Positions 1 to 8,983 of a stretch of 59,173 bases of DNA are shown piece by piece (the first letter of the stretch is position 1; each line of letters opens with the position of its first letter). Where the stretch lies: assembly GCA_019746355.1 (NCBI GenBank), contig JAIESC010000124.1, positions 1-59,173 on the forward strand, in the 5' to 3' direction. The stretch is from Xanthobacteraceae bacterium (GTDB taxonomy: Bacteria > Pseudomonadota > Alphaproteobacteria > Rhizobiales > Xanthobacteraceae). The notes beneath the pieces are model-generated. The model was given only the letters and a program-made list of their open reading frames with translations, was not told where the DNA came from and did not search any database. The position numbers and the translations under genes are program-made.

Positions 1-32
1 TTCTTCGGCCATGTCGTGAAGGCCTGGGACAT
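1..32 (-). CDS. Possible 5' end of a gene cut by the window edge
   Basis: On the minus strand an ATG at 30-32 opens a frame reading MSQAFTTWPKK that runs off the window. A G-rich stretch lies directly upstream, and third codon positions in this frame are mostly G or C, as in the neighbouring genes. A longer alternative in another frame starts at 124-126 with a GGAGAG box but has poorer third positions. The gene would be divergent from the MarR gene, the usual place for a MarR target. Eleven codons are too few to name a product. Confidence 0.3.
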   Translation of the reverse strand, partial: MSQAFTTWPK

Positions 33-278
33 GCCCCCCGAACTCGGCCTGCTGGCCGGTGTCTGCGGCGCCGCGCCCGGCCCTGCACTCACCTTGGGCG
101 GAATTCTGAAACGGTTTGCGATCCATCCTGGCTCTCCCTTCCCGGCGGGCGTCTTCCGACGTCCCTTGCGACATCCCTTGGCTGTGCGCGCGCTATTGTT
201 CTTCTGTTGGAGCCCGATATGCAATGGGAAGCAACAGGCCCTTGACCGGCGAAGCCATCACGGGCTCGCTGATACAAT

Positions 279-299
279 ATTGTTGCTCAGGACAACAAT
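279..299. promoter_or_regulatory. 21-bp palindromic operator, probably for the MarR regulator
   Basis: ATTGTTG and CAACAAT form perfect 7-bp arms around a 7-bp spacer, and the left arm overlaps a smaller palindrome, CAATATTG (275-282). MarR proteins bind such AT-rich palindromes of about 20 bp as dimers. The site lies 63 bp upstream of the chosen MarR start, between it and a possible divergent gene. Autoregulation and control of the divergent gene are inferred. Confidence 0.6.
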
Positions 300-361
300 T
301 CCCGTCAACATCAATGTCGCCGCAGCGATCCGCTGTCGCGGTGACCGACAGGATTCGGACG

Positions 362-889
362 ATGGCCGGACGGACGGCAGCGTTGAAAAAACAGGAGCTT
401 GCAGGCGGGCGATCCTCCGCTGCACGCAAGACTGCGGCGCCAGATCGCAGCGACGAAAGGCCGTTGAGCCTCGGCACGCTCGACGGCCATCTCGGCTATT
501 TCCTGCGCCGGGTGCAGGTCTGGGTGTTCCAGGATTTCATCCGCACCCTCGCCGGCATCGATCTGCGCCCGGCGCAGTACTCGGTGCTCTCGGTGATCGC
601 CGCCAATCGCGGCCTGTCGCAAGCCGACGTCGCGCAGCTCCTCGGCATCGAGCGGGCGCGGCTCGTCCGCCTGCTCGACCGCCTGGAAAAGCGCGGTTTG
701 ACGCAGCGGCTCGCCTCGCCGGTCGACCGCCGCTCGCACGCGCTGCAGCTCACGCCCTCGGGCCAGGCGCTGCTCAAACGCGCCAGGACGCTGGCCCAGG
801 TCCATGAAGCGAACCTCGTGGACAAGCTCGGCATCGCCACGCATGCGCGGCTGATCGAGGCGCTGCGCGACTTCGACGCGCGGCGCTAG
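362..889 (+). CDS. MarR-family transcriptional regulator
   Basis: A 175-residue winged-helix regulator. After about 45 basic, low-complexity residues comes the MarR fold: a helix ending YFLRRVQVWVFQDF, then LRPAQYSVLSVIAANRGLSQADVAQLLGIERARLVRLLDRLEKRGL (recognition helix), then the wing SPVDRRSHALQLTPSG. MarR dimers usually repress a neighbouring catabolic or efflux gene until a small aromatic ligand releases them. The frame stays open upstream to 116, but the ATG at 362 is preferred because the upstream part is coded atypically and overlaps the operator at 279-299. The gene converges on the amidase, with one base between the stop codons. The ligand is unknown. Confidence 0.88.
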   Translation: MAGRTAALKKQELAGGRSSAARKTAAPDRSDERPLSLGTLDGHLGYFLRRVQVWVFQDFIRTLAGIDLRPAQYSVLSVIAANRGLSQADVAQLLGIERARLVRLLDRLEKRGLTQRLASPVDRRSHALQLTPSGQALLKRARTLAQVHEANLVDKLGIATHARLIEALRDFDARR

Positions 890-890
890 G

Positions 891-2192
891 TCAACTCGCG
901 AACAACCTTTCGACCGCGGCTGCGATCCCGAGCAGCTTGGCGTCCGAGCCGTTGCGGCCGACCAGCATCAGGCCGGTCGAGAGGCCGCCGTCGCGCGGCA
1001 GCGGCAGCGAGATCGCGCAGAGGTCGAAGAAATTGATCATCGAGGTGTTGCGAAGCAGCATCGCGTTCTTGCGGCCGAACTCATCGGCGGCGGCGACCTC
1101 GGCAATCTTCGGGGCAACGATCGCGGTGGTCGGCAGAACCAGCGCGTCGAGCCCGTCGAGCCGGCCGTCCATCGCCTGCACCAGACGCTTACGGTTCTGC
1201 ACCATGTCGATGTAGTCGTAGGCCGGCACGGTGCCGCCCCGCTCGATGCGGGCGCGTATGAGCTGATCGAAGCCCGCGCCGTCGCGTTGCAGCCGCTCGC
1301 GATGGATGAAGAAGGACTCGGTCGGTGCAAAGCCGCCCTTGGCGTTGACCTGCACCATCTCCTCGACCAGCGCGATGGCTTCGTCGCTGAGCTGAACGCC
1401 GGCCTTGCCCAGCCGTGCGACCGCCGCCGACCACGAGGCCGCAACCGTGGCGTCGGCGCCGTCGAACGGCAAACCCTGCCAGATGCCGAGCTTCAGGCCG
1501 GACAGCGATACCGGCTCGACGGCGGTGGGCTTTTCGCCGGCCATGATCGCGTCCGCGAGCGCACAGCCGGCGACCGTGCGGGCCATCGGGCCGATCGAAT
1601 CGAGCGTGAACGAAAGCGGAAACGCGCCGTCGGTCGGCACGCGCTGCTTGCTCGGCTTCCAGCCGACGATGCCGCAGAGCGCCGCGGGAATGCGCGTCGA
1701 GCCGCCGGTGTCGGTGCCGATCGTGATCTCACACAGGCCGTCGGCAACCGCGACGCCGCCGCCCGAGGTCGAGCCCCCCGGTACGCGCGAGCGGTCGAAC
1801 GGATTGCCCGGCGTGCCGTAGTGCGGGTTGGCGCCGACGCCGGAAAAGGCGAACTCGCTCATGTTGGTCTTGGCCACGATGACCGCGCCGGCGGCCTTGA
1901 GCCGCGCGATGGCGGGGGCGTCGCTTTTGGCGACGCGCCCCTCGCCGGCGAGAACCTTCGAGCCCGCCCGCGTCACCTCGCCTTTCACGTCAAACAGGTC
2001 CTTGATGCTGACGATGACGCCGTCCATCGGGCCGAGCGCCTTGCCGGCCTTCGCCCGCGCATCGGCAGCGTCAGCCGCCTGCCGGGCGGTGTCGGCATAG
2101 ACGGTCAGGCAGGCTCGCGCCCCCTCACCCGTTGGATCGGCAATGCGGGACAGCGCCTGTTCGAGGCGGTCGCGATAAGACGTATTGGTCAC
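891..2192 (-). CDS. Amidase of the amidase-signature family
   Basis: A 433-residue amidase-signature enzyme that would hydrolyse a carboxamide to acid and ammonia. The Ser-cisSer-Lys triad is visible: Lys in VSIKDLFDVKG, the cis-Ser in the glycine-rich VPGGSTSGGG, and the nucleophilic Ser in TDTGGSTRIPAALCG. The length fits family members such as AtzE and GatA-like amidases. No GatB or GatC lies beside it, so a tRNA amidotransferase role is unlikely. It starts 26 bp after the end of the TRAP permease gene on the same strand, which suggests that the amidase acts on the ligand imported by that TAXI-TRAP system, or on a product of it. There is no signal peptide, so it should be cytoplasmic. Confidence 0.88.
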   Translation of the reverse strand: MTNTSYRDRLEQALSRIADPTGEGARACLTVYADTARQAADAADARAKAGKALGPMDGVIVSIKDLFDVKGEVTRAGSKVLAGEGRVAKSDAPAIARLKAAGAVIVAKTNMSEFAFSGVGANPHYGTPGNPFDRSRVPGGSTSGGGVAVADGLCEITIGTDTGGSTRIPAALCGIVGWKPSKQRVPTDGAFPLSFTLDSIGPMARTVAGCALADAIMAGEKPTAVEPVSLSGLKLGIWQGLPFDGADATVAASWSAAVARLGKAGVQLSDEAIALVEEMVQVNAKGGFAPTESFFIHRERLQRDGAGFDQLIRARIERGGTVPAYDYIDMVQNRKRLVQAMDGRLDGLDALVLPTTAIVAPKIAEVAAADEFGRKNAMLLRNTSMINFFDLCAISLPLPRDGGLSTGLMLVGRNGSDAKLLGIAAAVERLFAS

Positions 2193-2218
2193 TGGAGCCT
2201 TCCGTTCGTGTGCTGGCG

Positions 2219-4231
2219 CTAGCCAATATCACGCTTGGCTTCGGCCAGCACAGGGGCGAGATTGCCGGACGCGGCCTGCTCCTGCAGCATAGGTGTGAAG
2301 CCTGCGGGCGGCGCGATCCGGCGATGCTGCCGGATCCCCCACACCAGGGCGGCGGCAACCACGACTGCGACGGCTGCCGATATCCTCATGTCCGGATGGA
2401 ACATGACGACGAAGGCGATCGCCGCCAGCACGCATCGCATCGTAACGTCGATACCGGTGGTGGCATGGCAACGCCCGAACATCGCCAAGGTGACGCCGAG
2501 CGTGCTGACCAGCACGAGCATCGTATCGGCAATCTGCAACCAGCCGGGGGTCACTACCATGTTGGGGCGGGTGAAGATGGCAAATGTCATCAGCGTGATC
2601 GGCGCGCAAATTTTCAGCGCCTCATACATGGTACGCAGGAACGAGGCGTTGGCGATGCGGGCCGAGACCGCCGCGGTCAGAGATGTGGGCGGCGACAACT
2701 CGCCCCACACCGACAGCAGAAACACGAAGAAGTGTGCGATCCACGGATTGACGCCGAGCTCCTGCATCGGCCGCACGATCACCACCGCACCGATGATGTA
2801 AGTCGCGGTCGGCGGCAGCCCCGCGCCGGCGAGCCAGCCGAACACCCAGGCCATGCCGACCATGGCGATGATGTTCCAGGCCCCGAGCTGCAGCAGCATG
2901 CCGCCCATGCGGTTGATGAAACCGGTGACGGTGAACAGCCCGATCATGATGCCGAGCGTTGCCAGCAGCAGCGCCAGATAGGACGTCATCTCGGCATGCG
3001 TCTCGATCGCGCGCCGCAGGTTGCCAGCGAGCGTCTCCCCGACAAGCGACGACTCCTTCAACACGTGCTTGAAATACAGGAATGCCGCGATGAGCAGCGC
3101 CAGCATCAGGCCTGCTGTCTGCAGCGCGGCCATGAATTCGCCGGTCCCGGCAAAGCCCATCAGGTAGAGGAGATAAAGCACCCCGGAAAAGAAGATCGCC
3201 GTCTTGACCTTGTCATAGAGCGGGACGGCCGGTGCACTGATCGGCTCCTTCGGCAGCATCCGGACGCACAGCAGGTACACCGCGACGCCGATCGAGACGT
3301 AGTACACGAACGCCAGCGCGAAGCCGCGCAGCACCACATCCCAATAAGGCACGCCGAGGAAATCCGACATCAGAAACGCGCCAACACCCATCATCGGCGG
3401 CATGATCAGCCCGCCCATCGAGGCCGAGGTCTCGATCGCACCGGCGAACGTGCCGGGCACGCCGTAACGCATCATCAGCGGAATCGTGATGGTGCCGACC
3501 ACCGCGGCGTTGGCCGAGCCCGAGCCGCTGATCATGCCGATGGCGCTCGAGCCGAGCACCGCGGTCTGCGGAATCATCTGACGCGAGCGGCCGGCGATCA
3601 GGCGCATGACGTTGATCATGGCGCGCTGCGCCTCGAAGCCGTTGGCGACGCCCGCGAGCAACAGGAATGCGCCGATCAGCGTCAGCGCGAGCTGGCCGTA
3701 GATGCCGTAGATTCCGGTCGACAACTCCACCGTGCTCGAGGTGACGACGCGGTAGGACGTCGTGCCGGGATGCCAGAAGAAGTCGACCGGGCTGAGATAG
3801 CCCCAGAGCGTGTAAACGATGAGGACGACGTTGGTCCAGAACAGCGCGGGATGCGCGAGCCGGGACAGCTCCATAACCAGCAGGAAGACGCAAAGGCCGA
3901 CGATGAAGTCTTGCCGCGTATAGGAGCCCTGCCGGTAGATGGCGATGTCTTCGAACTCGGTCCAGAAGTGGTAGAACGCCAGGCAGCAGACGCCGATATA
4001 GATGCAAACGATGATGTTATTGGCAAGCGGCGGCAGCCATTTGTAGAGATAATACTGCTGGTGCATGAACAGGATCTGCAGGATCAGCGCGATCGACATC
4101 ACATGCGTGACGAGTTGCTGCGGACCACCGAGCCCCGTGTAGTAGTACCAGACCAGCCACGCGAACTGAATCGTCGCGAAGACGAAGATCAGGTTCGCCA
4201 GATTGAACTGCTTCTTGAAGGCTTCGACCAT
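2219..4231 (-). CDS. TAXI-type TRAP transporter permease, fused 4TM/12TM
   Basis: A 670-residue integral membrane protein that joins the small (DctQ-like, about 4 TM) and large (DctM-like, about 12 TM) TRAP subunits, the usual form in TAXI systems. The first third holds four hydrophobic segments. The remainder carries DctM-type glycine-rich loops such as GSGSANAAVVGTITIPLM and ETSASMGGLIMPPMMGVGAF. It would import a solute delivered by the periplasmic binding protein encoded just upstream (4302-5336), driven by an ion gradient. The start lies 70 bp from that gene's stop. TAXI substrates are usually small organic acids. The true ligand cannot be read here, although the downstream amidase hints at a nitrogen-containing one. 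Confidence 0.92.
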   Translation of the reverse strand: MVEAFKKQFNLANLIFVFATIQFAWLVWYYYTGLGGPQQLVTHVMSIALILQILFMHQQYYLYKWLPPLANNIIVCIYIGVCCLAFYHFWTEFEDIAIYRQGSYTRQDFIVGLCVFLLVMELSRLAHPALFWTNVVLIVYTLWGYLSPVDFFWHPGTTSYRVVTSSTVELSTGIYGIYGQLALTLIGAFLLLAGVANGFEAQRAMINVMRLIAGRSRQMIPQTAVLGSSAIGMISGSGSANAAVVGTITIPLMMRYGVPGTFAGAIETSASMGGLIMPPMMGVGAFLMSDFLGVPYWDVVLRGFALAFVYYVSIGVAVYLLCVRMLPKEPISAPAVPLYDKVKTAIFFSGVLYLLYLMGFAGTGEFMAALQTAGLMLALLIAAFLYFKHVLKESSLVGETLAGNLRRAIETHAEMTSYLALLLATLGIMIGLFTVTGFINRMGGMLLQLGAWNIIAMVGMAWVFGWLAGAGLPPTATYIIGAVVIVRPMQELGVNPWIAHFFVFLLSVWGELSPPTSLTAAVSARIANASFLRTMYEALKICAPITLMTFAIFTRPNMVVTPGWLQIADTMLVLVSTLGVTLAMFGRCHATTGIDVTMRCVLAAIAFVVMFHPDMRISAAVAVVVAAALVWGIRQHRRIAPPAGFTPMLQEQAASGNLAPVLAEAKRDIG

Positions 4232-4301
4232 CCGCGCCGTTCCCCGAAAAGCGCGAGGGCGAGCGCCGACCGGCGCGCGCCTTCGTCCAGTCCTCAGCCG
4301 A

Positions 4302-5336
4302 TCAATTGGCGCCTGCTATCTTCCACTTGTCGTTCCAGGCGTTTTTTTCCTTGAGGAATTTGGCGAGCCCCGCATGCACTGGGACGGTCGGGTTGGCATT
4401 TATGCCGTTGACCTGCATGCCGACGAAGTCCTTGGCCATCGGCCCGAAGCCGGCGTCGATCGAGGCGAGCTTGTCCTTGTTCTTTTCGAATCCGACCAGC
4501 ATTTTGTACACGACGTCCTCCGGAAGGTCGGCGCGTGCGTTGTAGGCGAACAGGATCGGCACGCCCTGGATCTTCGCCACGCCGACGTCCTTGCTGAAGG
4601 CATTCTTCGGATCGACGGTTTCGACGGAGAGCCCTGCGGACTTGAGCTTCGCGACTTCGTCCTCGCAGGGGTTGACCACGGCGACTTCCATGCGGACTTC
4701 GGTTTCCTTCCAATACGGCACCAGCGAGCGGCCTGCGGTCGTGTATGCAACCGCGCCGGCGATCGTGCCGGCCTGCAGCGCGTCGGACTGGGTCTTGGGG
4801 TCGATCTGGACGTGCTTGAAGTCGTAACCGAGCGTCTTATAGGCGCGCCGGAAGTTCAGCCAGTTCATGAAGCCCGCCGGCGAATAGAACACCGGCTTGC
4901 CGCTGAAGTCCTTCCAGCACTTGTATTGCGACGCCTTGGCTGCCGGAACCGCCATGAACGTCTCCATGGGGTAGGCGTACCAAGTGTGCACCAAGGCGCC
5001 TTTGCTTGGCCTGTAGTTGCGGAATCCGCCCTCGCCCGCGAGAAGCTCCTCCATGCCGACATCGGCCGTGTAGCCGATCTCGCCGTCCCCCTCCATCGTC
5101 GCCTTCATCGCCGCGGTGGTGGACGGATAGGGATTGACCGTCACGGTGTATTCGCCGTTGAGCGAATCCTCGACGACCTTGGTGACCGAGGCCGCGACCT
5201 TGTACCCGTAGGTATCGACACCCGCGACCGCCCAGCGGATCGACTTGCGCTGCTGAGCGTCGGCCTGCTGTGCGGTGGCAAGCATCAGCGCCGTGATCGC
5301 GGATGCCGAGAACGCTGCCCATCTCGTTTTCATCAT
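4302..5336 (-). CDS. TAXI-family TRAP solute-binding protein
   Basis: A 344-residue periplasmic binding protein. It begins with a Sec signal (MMKTRWAAFSASAITALMLA, cleavage near AQQADAQQ) followed by the TAXI fold: IRWAVAGVDTYGYKVAASVTKVV, the segment WKDFSGKPVFYSPAG, and a helical C-terminus. The frame is open to 5702, but the start at 5336 is clear because GGGAGGA lies 8 bp upstream and the signal peptide follows at once. It delivers ligand to the fused permease at 2219-4231. Transcription probably begins in the 225-bp divergent gap shared with the PaaG-like gene. Confidence 0.92.
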   Translation of the reverse strand: MMKTRWAAFSASAITALMLATAQQADAQQRKSIRWAVAGVDTYGYKVAASVTKVVEDSLNGEYTVTVNPYPSTTAAMKATMEGDGEIGYTADVGMEELLAGEGGFRNYRPSKGALVHTWYAYPMETFMAVPAAKASQYKCWKDFSGKPVFYSPAGFMNWLNFRRAYKTLGYDFKHVQIDPKTQSDALQAGTIAGAVAYTTAGRSLVPYWKETEVRMEVAVVNPCEDEVAKLKSAGLSVETVDPKNAFSKDVGVAKIQGVPILFAYNARADLPEDVVYKMLVGFEKNKDKLASIDAGFGPMAKDFVGMQVNGINANPTVPVHAGLAKFLKEKNAWNDKWKIAGAN

Positions 5337-5561
5337 GCTTGTCCTCCCAATGACGGTCTCGTTCAGCTTGTAGCCGTGAACTTGTGACCTGACCCGGATT
5401 ATCCCATTACCGCCGAGATTTGCACCGGCAAATCGCCGTGGATGCGGGACCGGCGTCTCGCCACGCGCCCCCAAATCGCGCAGATACCTCGCTCGCCCCG
5501 ATAACATTCTGAGATATAACTGGTTTTCCGGCCATGGCAGATCGTCGCAGAGGGAGCGGAG

Positions 5562-6353
5562 ATGGACGAAAATCCGGTTCTGGTGGAGCGCCGCGAGGGC
5601 TATCGCATCATCACGCTCAACCGTCCGCAGCGGCTCAACGCCTTCAACGGGCCGATGCAGCGGGGCTTGCTCGAGGCTGTCGCGGACACCGAGCAGGACC
5701 AAAGCTGCCGGGCGCTGCTGATCACCGGCGCGGGCCGCGCGTTCTCCTCCGGCCAGGATCTGAGCGAGCGCGTCACGCCCTCAGGCGACGTGATCGTTCC
5801 GGGCGAAGCGCTGCAAAAATACTACAACCCGCTGGTGCTGAAGCTGCGCGCGCTGCCCTTCCCCGTGGTCGCCGCGGTGAACGGCGTCGCCGCGGGCGTG
5901 TCCTGCAACATCGCGCTCGCTTGCGACATCGTGCTGGCGGCGCGTTCCGCAAGCTTCCTGCAGCCGTTCGCGCGGCTCGGCCTCGTTCCGGACGGCGGCG
6001 GCACGTGGCTGCTGCCGCGTCTGGTCGGTCAGATGCGGGCGCGCGGGCTGGCGCTGCTCGCCGAGCCGCTGCCGGCCGAGAAGGCCGAGGAATGGGGCCT
6101 GATCTGGAAGGCGGTTGACGACGCCTCGCTGATGCCGGAGGCGGAAAAGCTCTGTCAGCACTTCGCCACCGCGCCGACCTTCGGGCTTGGCCTGGTCAAG
6201 CGCGCGCTGGATGCAGCGGAGCACAATGAGCTTGCGGCGCAGCTTGATCTTGAGCGCAAGCTGCAGACCGAAGCCGGCACGCACCCGAACTACGCCGAGG
6301 GCGTGAAGGCGTTTCTCGGCAAGCGCAAGCCGGAATTTTCCGGCAACCGCTAG
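5562..6353 (+). CDS. Enoyl-CoA hydratase/isomerase, PaaG-like
   Basis: A 263-residue crotonase-fold enzyme. The oxyanion-hole segments are GRAFSSGQDL and AAVNGVAAGVSCNIALACDIVLAA. The motif ARLGLVPDGGGTWLLPRLVG matches the PaaG branch, which carries Asp in LxPDxGGTW, rather than true hydratases with two catalytic Glu. PaaG isomerises the ring-epoxide CoA ester of phenylacetate to an oxepin, and relatives shift double bonds in other acyl-CoAs. No paaABCDE, paaZ or paaK lies nearby, so a phenylacetate role is not proven. The start is fixed by GGGAGCGGAG just upstream of the ATG. It converges on ureG across a hairpin element. Confidence 0.85.
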   Translation: MDENPVLVERREGYRIITLNRPQRLNAFNGPMQRGLLEAVADTEQDQSCRALLITGAGRAFSSGQDLSERVTPSGDVIVPGEALQKYYNPLVLKLRALPFPVVAAVNGVAAGVSCNIALACDIVLAARSASFLQPFARLGLVPDGGGTWLLPRLVGQMRARGLALLAEPLPAEKAEEWGLIWKAVDDASLMPEAEKLCQHFATAPTFGLGLVKRALDAAEHNELAAQLDLERKLQTEAGTHPNYAEGVKAFLGKRKPEFSGNR

Positions 6354-6397
6354 AAGCCAATCCATTCAACAATGGCAACTTCGGTGTTTGTAACTCT

Positions 6398-6476
6398 GGG
6401 TCCCTGCTTCCGCGGGGCGAACGGTTGATGGTCCGGCGAACTCTCTCCGCGTTCGTCCCCGCGGAAGCGGGGACCC
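6398..6476. repeat. Palindromic repeat between convergent genes, likely bidirectional terminator
   Basis: The arms GGGTCCCTGCTTCCGCGGGG and CCCCGCGGAAGCGGGGACCC pair almost perfectly around a loop of about 30 bases and could fold on either strand. The element sits between the stops of the PaaG-like gene and ureG. GGGTCCCCGC-type palindromes are common between Bradyrhizobium-type genes. Confidence 0.7.
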
Positions 6477-6486
6477 GGTGGTGCAT

Positions 6487-7137
6487 CTAGACACCAAGCC
6501 CGCCTTTGTCCTCGATGAAGCGGGCGATCTCGGCGACGCCATCGCCCGAGCGCAAATTCGTCATCACGAACGGACGCGCGCCGCGCATTTTCTTCGCGTC
6601 GCGCTGCATGACCTCGAGCGACGCGCCGACATAAGGTGCGAGATCAATCTTGTTGATCACCAGCAGGTCGGATCGCGTGATGCCGGGCCCGCCCTTCGAC
6701 GGGATCTTGTCGCCGGCCGCGACGTCGATCACGTAGATCGTGAGGTCGGCAAGCTCCGGCGAGAAGGTCGCCGCGAGATTGTCGCCGCCCGACTCAATGA
6801 GAACCAGATCGAGATCGGGAAATTTCTTTCGCATCTCCGACACCGCGGCGAGATTGATCGATGCATCCTCGCGGATCGCGGTGTGCGGGCAGCCGCCGGT
6901 CTCGACACCGGCGATCCGCTCCGGCGCAAGCGCGCCGGAGCGCACCAGATATTCGGCATCCCACTTGGTGTAGATGTCGTTGGTGATGGCCGCGATCTCG
7001 AAGCGGTCGCGCAGCCGCTTGCACAGCGCGTCCATCAGCGCGGTCTTGCCGGAGCCGACCGGACCGCCGACGCCGACGCGCAACGGTCCATGGGAAGACT
7101 TGCCAAGCGAAGAACTGCCAGGTGAAGAACCGGTCAT
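6487..7137 (-). CDS. ureG: Urease accessory GTPase UreG
   Basis: A 216-residue SIMIBI GTPase that supplies GTP hydrolysis and hands nickel to the urease apoenzyme in the UreD-UreF-UreG complex. The P-loop [11 protein letters not shown] lies near residues 23-33. The nickel-binding Cys-Pro-His occurs in [18 protein letters not shown], followed by [17 protein letters not shown] and the NKID guanine-specificity motif. The first 17 residues are Ser/Gly-rich, without the His-rich tract found in some UreG proteins. The ATG overlaps the ureF stop by 4 bp (ATGA), so translation is probably coupled. The gene ends at a palindromic repeat. The rest of the urease operon is about 8 kb away. Confidence 0.97.
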   Translation of the reverse strand: MTGSSPGSSSLGKSSHGPLRVGVGGPVGSGKTALMDALCKRLRDRFEIAAITNDIYTKWDAEYLVRSGALAPERIAGVETGGCPHTAIREDASINLAAVSEMRKKFPDLDLVLIESGGDNLAATFSPELADLTIYVIDVAAGDKIPSKGGPGITRSDLLVINKIDLAPYVGASLEVMQRDAKKMRGARPFVMTNLRSGDGVAEIARFIEDKGGLGV

Positions 7138-7829
7138 GAGCGGAACAGCCTCGTGTACTGCGTTTCATGCAACTGGCTTGCCAGATCGGCCCGGAACGCC
7201 GCGCCGCCGACCTGATCGAGCGACGTGACAAGCGCCTTTTGCGCGGTCGCCTCGACCACAGGCTCCAGCGCCGCCAGCACCCGCTGGCCGTCGCTCTGGC
7301 CGAGCGGAACGAGGCGCACGCCGGCCGAGATCAGGTTGGCCGTCACGGCGTGGAGATAGGCGTGCAGGGCGGGCGGAAGCGCAATGCCGTGGCCCGCGGC
7401 GGCGACCCCGACCGCGACCGGGTAGGCCACCGGCCCATCCCAGGCGGCGGCCAGCCGGTCCAGTGCTTCGCACGGCCAAGCCGCCTTGGTCGCGGCGATG
7501 AAGGCCGCGCCCTGCGCCGTGGTCTCCAGATGGCGCTCCTTCGACGGTGCAAACGCCGCAGCAAGCTCGGCAACGGCGCGCAAGGCGTCGTCCGAGGTGT
7601 CGGCCAGTGACCGATAGGCGTGAACAAGGAACACCGCGTCGCAGAACGCCCCGCCCGCGCCGATCACCACCGCGAGCCAGCGTCTGAGGCTTTCCGCGTC
7701 CTTGATGTCGCCCGCCTCGACCGCCCATTCGATGCCGCTGGAATAGGAGAACGCGCCGACCGGATAGGACGGCGACAGCCAGGCCATCAGCCGGTACAGC
7801 GCCGCGGAGCCTTCCGTCTCATCGGCCAT
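7134..7829 (-). CDS. ureF: Urease accessory protein UreF
   Basis: A 231-residue all-helical protein with the family hallmark [26 protein letters not shown] close to the start. UreF bridges UreD, which is bound to urease, and the UreG GTPase, and checks GTP hydrolysis during nickel insertion. The frame is open to 7886, but ATG 7829 (MADETEG) gives the normal UreF N-terminus. That start falls within the last codons of ureE (11-bp overlap), and the gene ends in a 4-bp overlap with ureG, so E-F-G form one coupled unit. Confidence 0.96.
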   Translation of the reverse strand: MADETEGSAALYRLMAWLSPSYPVGAFSYSSGIEWAVEAGDIKDAESLRRWLAVVIGAGGAFCDAVFLVHAYRSLADTSDDALRAVAELAAAFAPSKERHLETTAQGAAFIAATKAAWPCEALDRLAAAWDGPVAYPVAVGVAAAGHGIALPPALHAYLHAVTANLISAGVRLVPLGQSDGQRVLAALEPVVEATAQKALVTSLDQVGGAAFRADLASQLHETQYTRLFRS

Positions 7830-8280
7830 GGTCGTGTCCCTGCGGCGCGCTCGCTTGCACATTTGCCTCGGGATCGAACGACGCATCGATCGCGGTCACG
7901 CTTGCGCCGAGCCCTGCCACCATCTCCTCCAGCACATGGTCGCGGCGGATGCGGAGCCGGTTGCCGGCGATCTGCACGTCGGTGTGACGGTTGCCGAGGT
8001 GCCAAGCCAGGCGGACAAGCTCGAGCGGCGTGCGCGCGGCGATCTCGATGAGCGGCTCCGGCTGCCCGGTCACCAGCACGATCCCGCCATCGTCGAGCAT
8101 GATGCCGTCGCCGTCGCGCAGCGCCACCGCCTCGTCGAGGTCGAGCAGGAATTGCGTACCGCGCTCGCCCGCAAGCTTGATCCTTCGGCGGTGCCGGTCG
8201 CCCGCGTCGAGCACGACGACGTCGGCCGCGCTTTCGGGATTCCAGAAGCCCGCGCGGCGGATGGCCCAGCCGCGCTTCAC
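7819..8280 (-). CDS. ureE: Urease accessory nickel chaperone UreE
   Basis: A 153-residue UreE with an N-terminal peptide-binding domain ([20 protein letters not shown], then [16 protein letters not shown]) and a C-terminal metal-binding domain containing [17 protein letters not shown], where His binds nickel at the dimer interface. The C-terminus ends in only a short GHDHGR, unlike enterobacterial UreE with long His tails. No ATG fits; a GTG at 8278-8280 is the best start. It heads ureEFG. Its upstream neighbour is the divergent cupin gene 54 bp away, so a promoter should lie in that gap. Confidence 0.94.
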   Translation of the reverse strand: MKRGWAIRRAGFWNPESAADVVVLDAGDRHRRRIKLAGERGTQFLLDLDEAVALRDGDGIMLDDGGIVLVTGQPEPLIEIAARTPLELVRLAWHLGNRHTDVQIAGNRLRIRRDHVLEEMVAGLGASVTAIDASFDPEANVQASAPQGHDHGR

Positions 8281-8334
8281 GGCCGCCTCGCGGGCACCCG
8301 TAATGGCGCAGCAGATGTCGGTCGGGAGCAGGTC

Positions 8335-8835
8335 ATGTCGCAGTCTACCACCCTCAAGGCCAAGTACTCAGCCAAGTATTCAGCAGCCGGCGAGGGCAAA
8401 GTCTATGCGCGCGCCAATGTCGCGATCTGCAAGATCACGGCGGGCGACACCGGCGGCACATTCGAGATTTTCGACGAGCAATGCAAACCCGGCTTCGAGT
8501 CGCGCCTGCACATGCACACCAAGTCGTTCCAGGTCTGCTACGTGGTCGACGGCAGCGGCGAATTCCAGCTCGGCGACGAGGTGTTCCACGTCAAGAAGGG
8601 CGCCTGCGTCAACCTCCCGCCCGGCGTGCCGCACAAGGTCGGCTCGAAAGAAGGCATGCGGATGCTGATGGTCTACAGCCCGCCCGGCCTCGAAGGAATG
8701 ATGCGGGCGATGAAGGCGCTCCCCCCGGAGCAGCTTGCCGACGGTGCGCTGACCAGAAAAATTCTCGCCGAGCACGACACGGTCGTGCTCGGCGAAGGCG
8801 CGGGCAGCAAGGGCCACGGCTCGGTGCTGGGCTGA
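8335..8835 (+). CDS. Single-domain cupin protein
   Basis: A 166-residue protein with one double-stranded beta-helix. Cupin motif 1 lies in ESRLHMHTKSFQVCYVVDGSGEFQLGDE and motif 2 in NLPPGVPHKVGSKEG, giving His, His, a Gln or Glu position and His as likely metal ligands. Similar small cupins are metal-binding isomerases, dioxygenases or sensors, and the sequence does not decide between these. The start at 8335 has GGGAG about 7 bp upstream, and the open frame before it overlaps ureE antisense. It is divergent from ureEFG; a link to urease is possible but unsupported. Confidence 0.8.
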   Translation: MSQSTTLKAKYSAKYSAAGEGKVYARANVAICKITAGDTGGTFEIFDEQCKPGFESRLHMHTKSFQVCYVVDGSGEFQLGDEVFHVKKGACVNLPPGVPHKVGSKEGMRMLMVYSPPGLEGMMRAMKALPPEQLADGALTRKILAEHDTVVLGEGAGSKGHGSVLG

Positions 8836-8983
8836 CACGGGTTTTGCCTGACATCGGTCCGGCGGAAACAACACATTGTTATCGCTCTATCGTTGCTTTG
8901 GCCGGGCTCCCGGTTGACCGCCCGGGTGCACCGGCTAGGAATGGCGCCCGCGCATTCCCGAGCATCATCAATTTGGAACCTCC

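Noticed and set aside
2132..4354. 740-codon plus-strand frame opposite the TRAP permease
   Set aside because: The minus strand carries clear membrane segments and DctM motifs; the plus strand shows only polar repetitive sequence.
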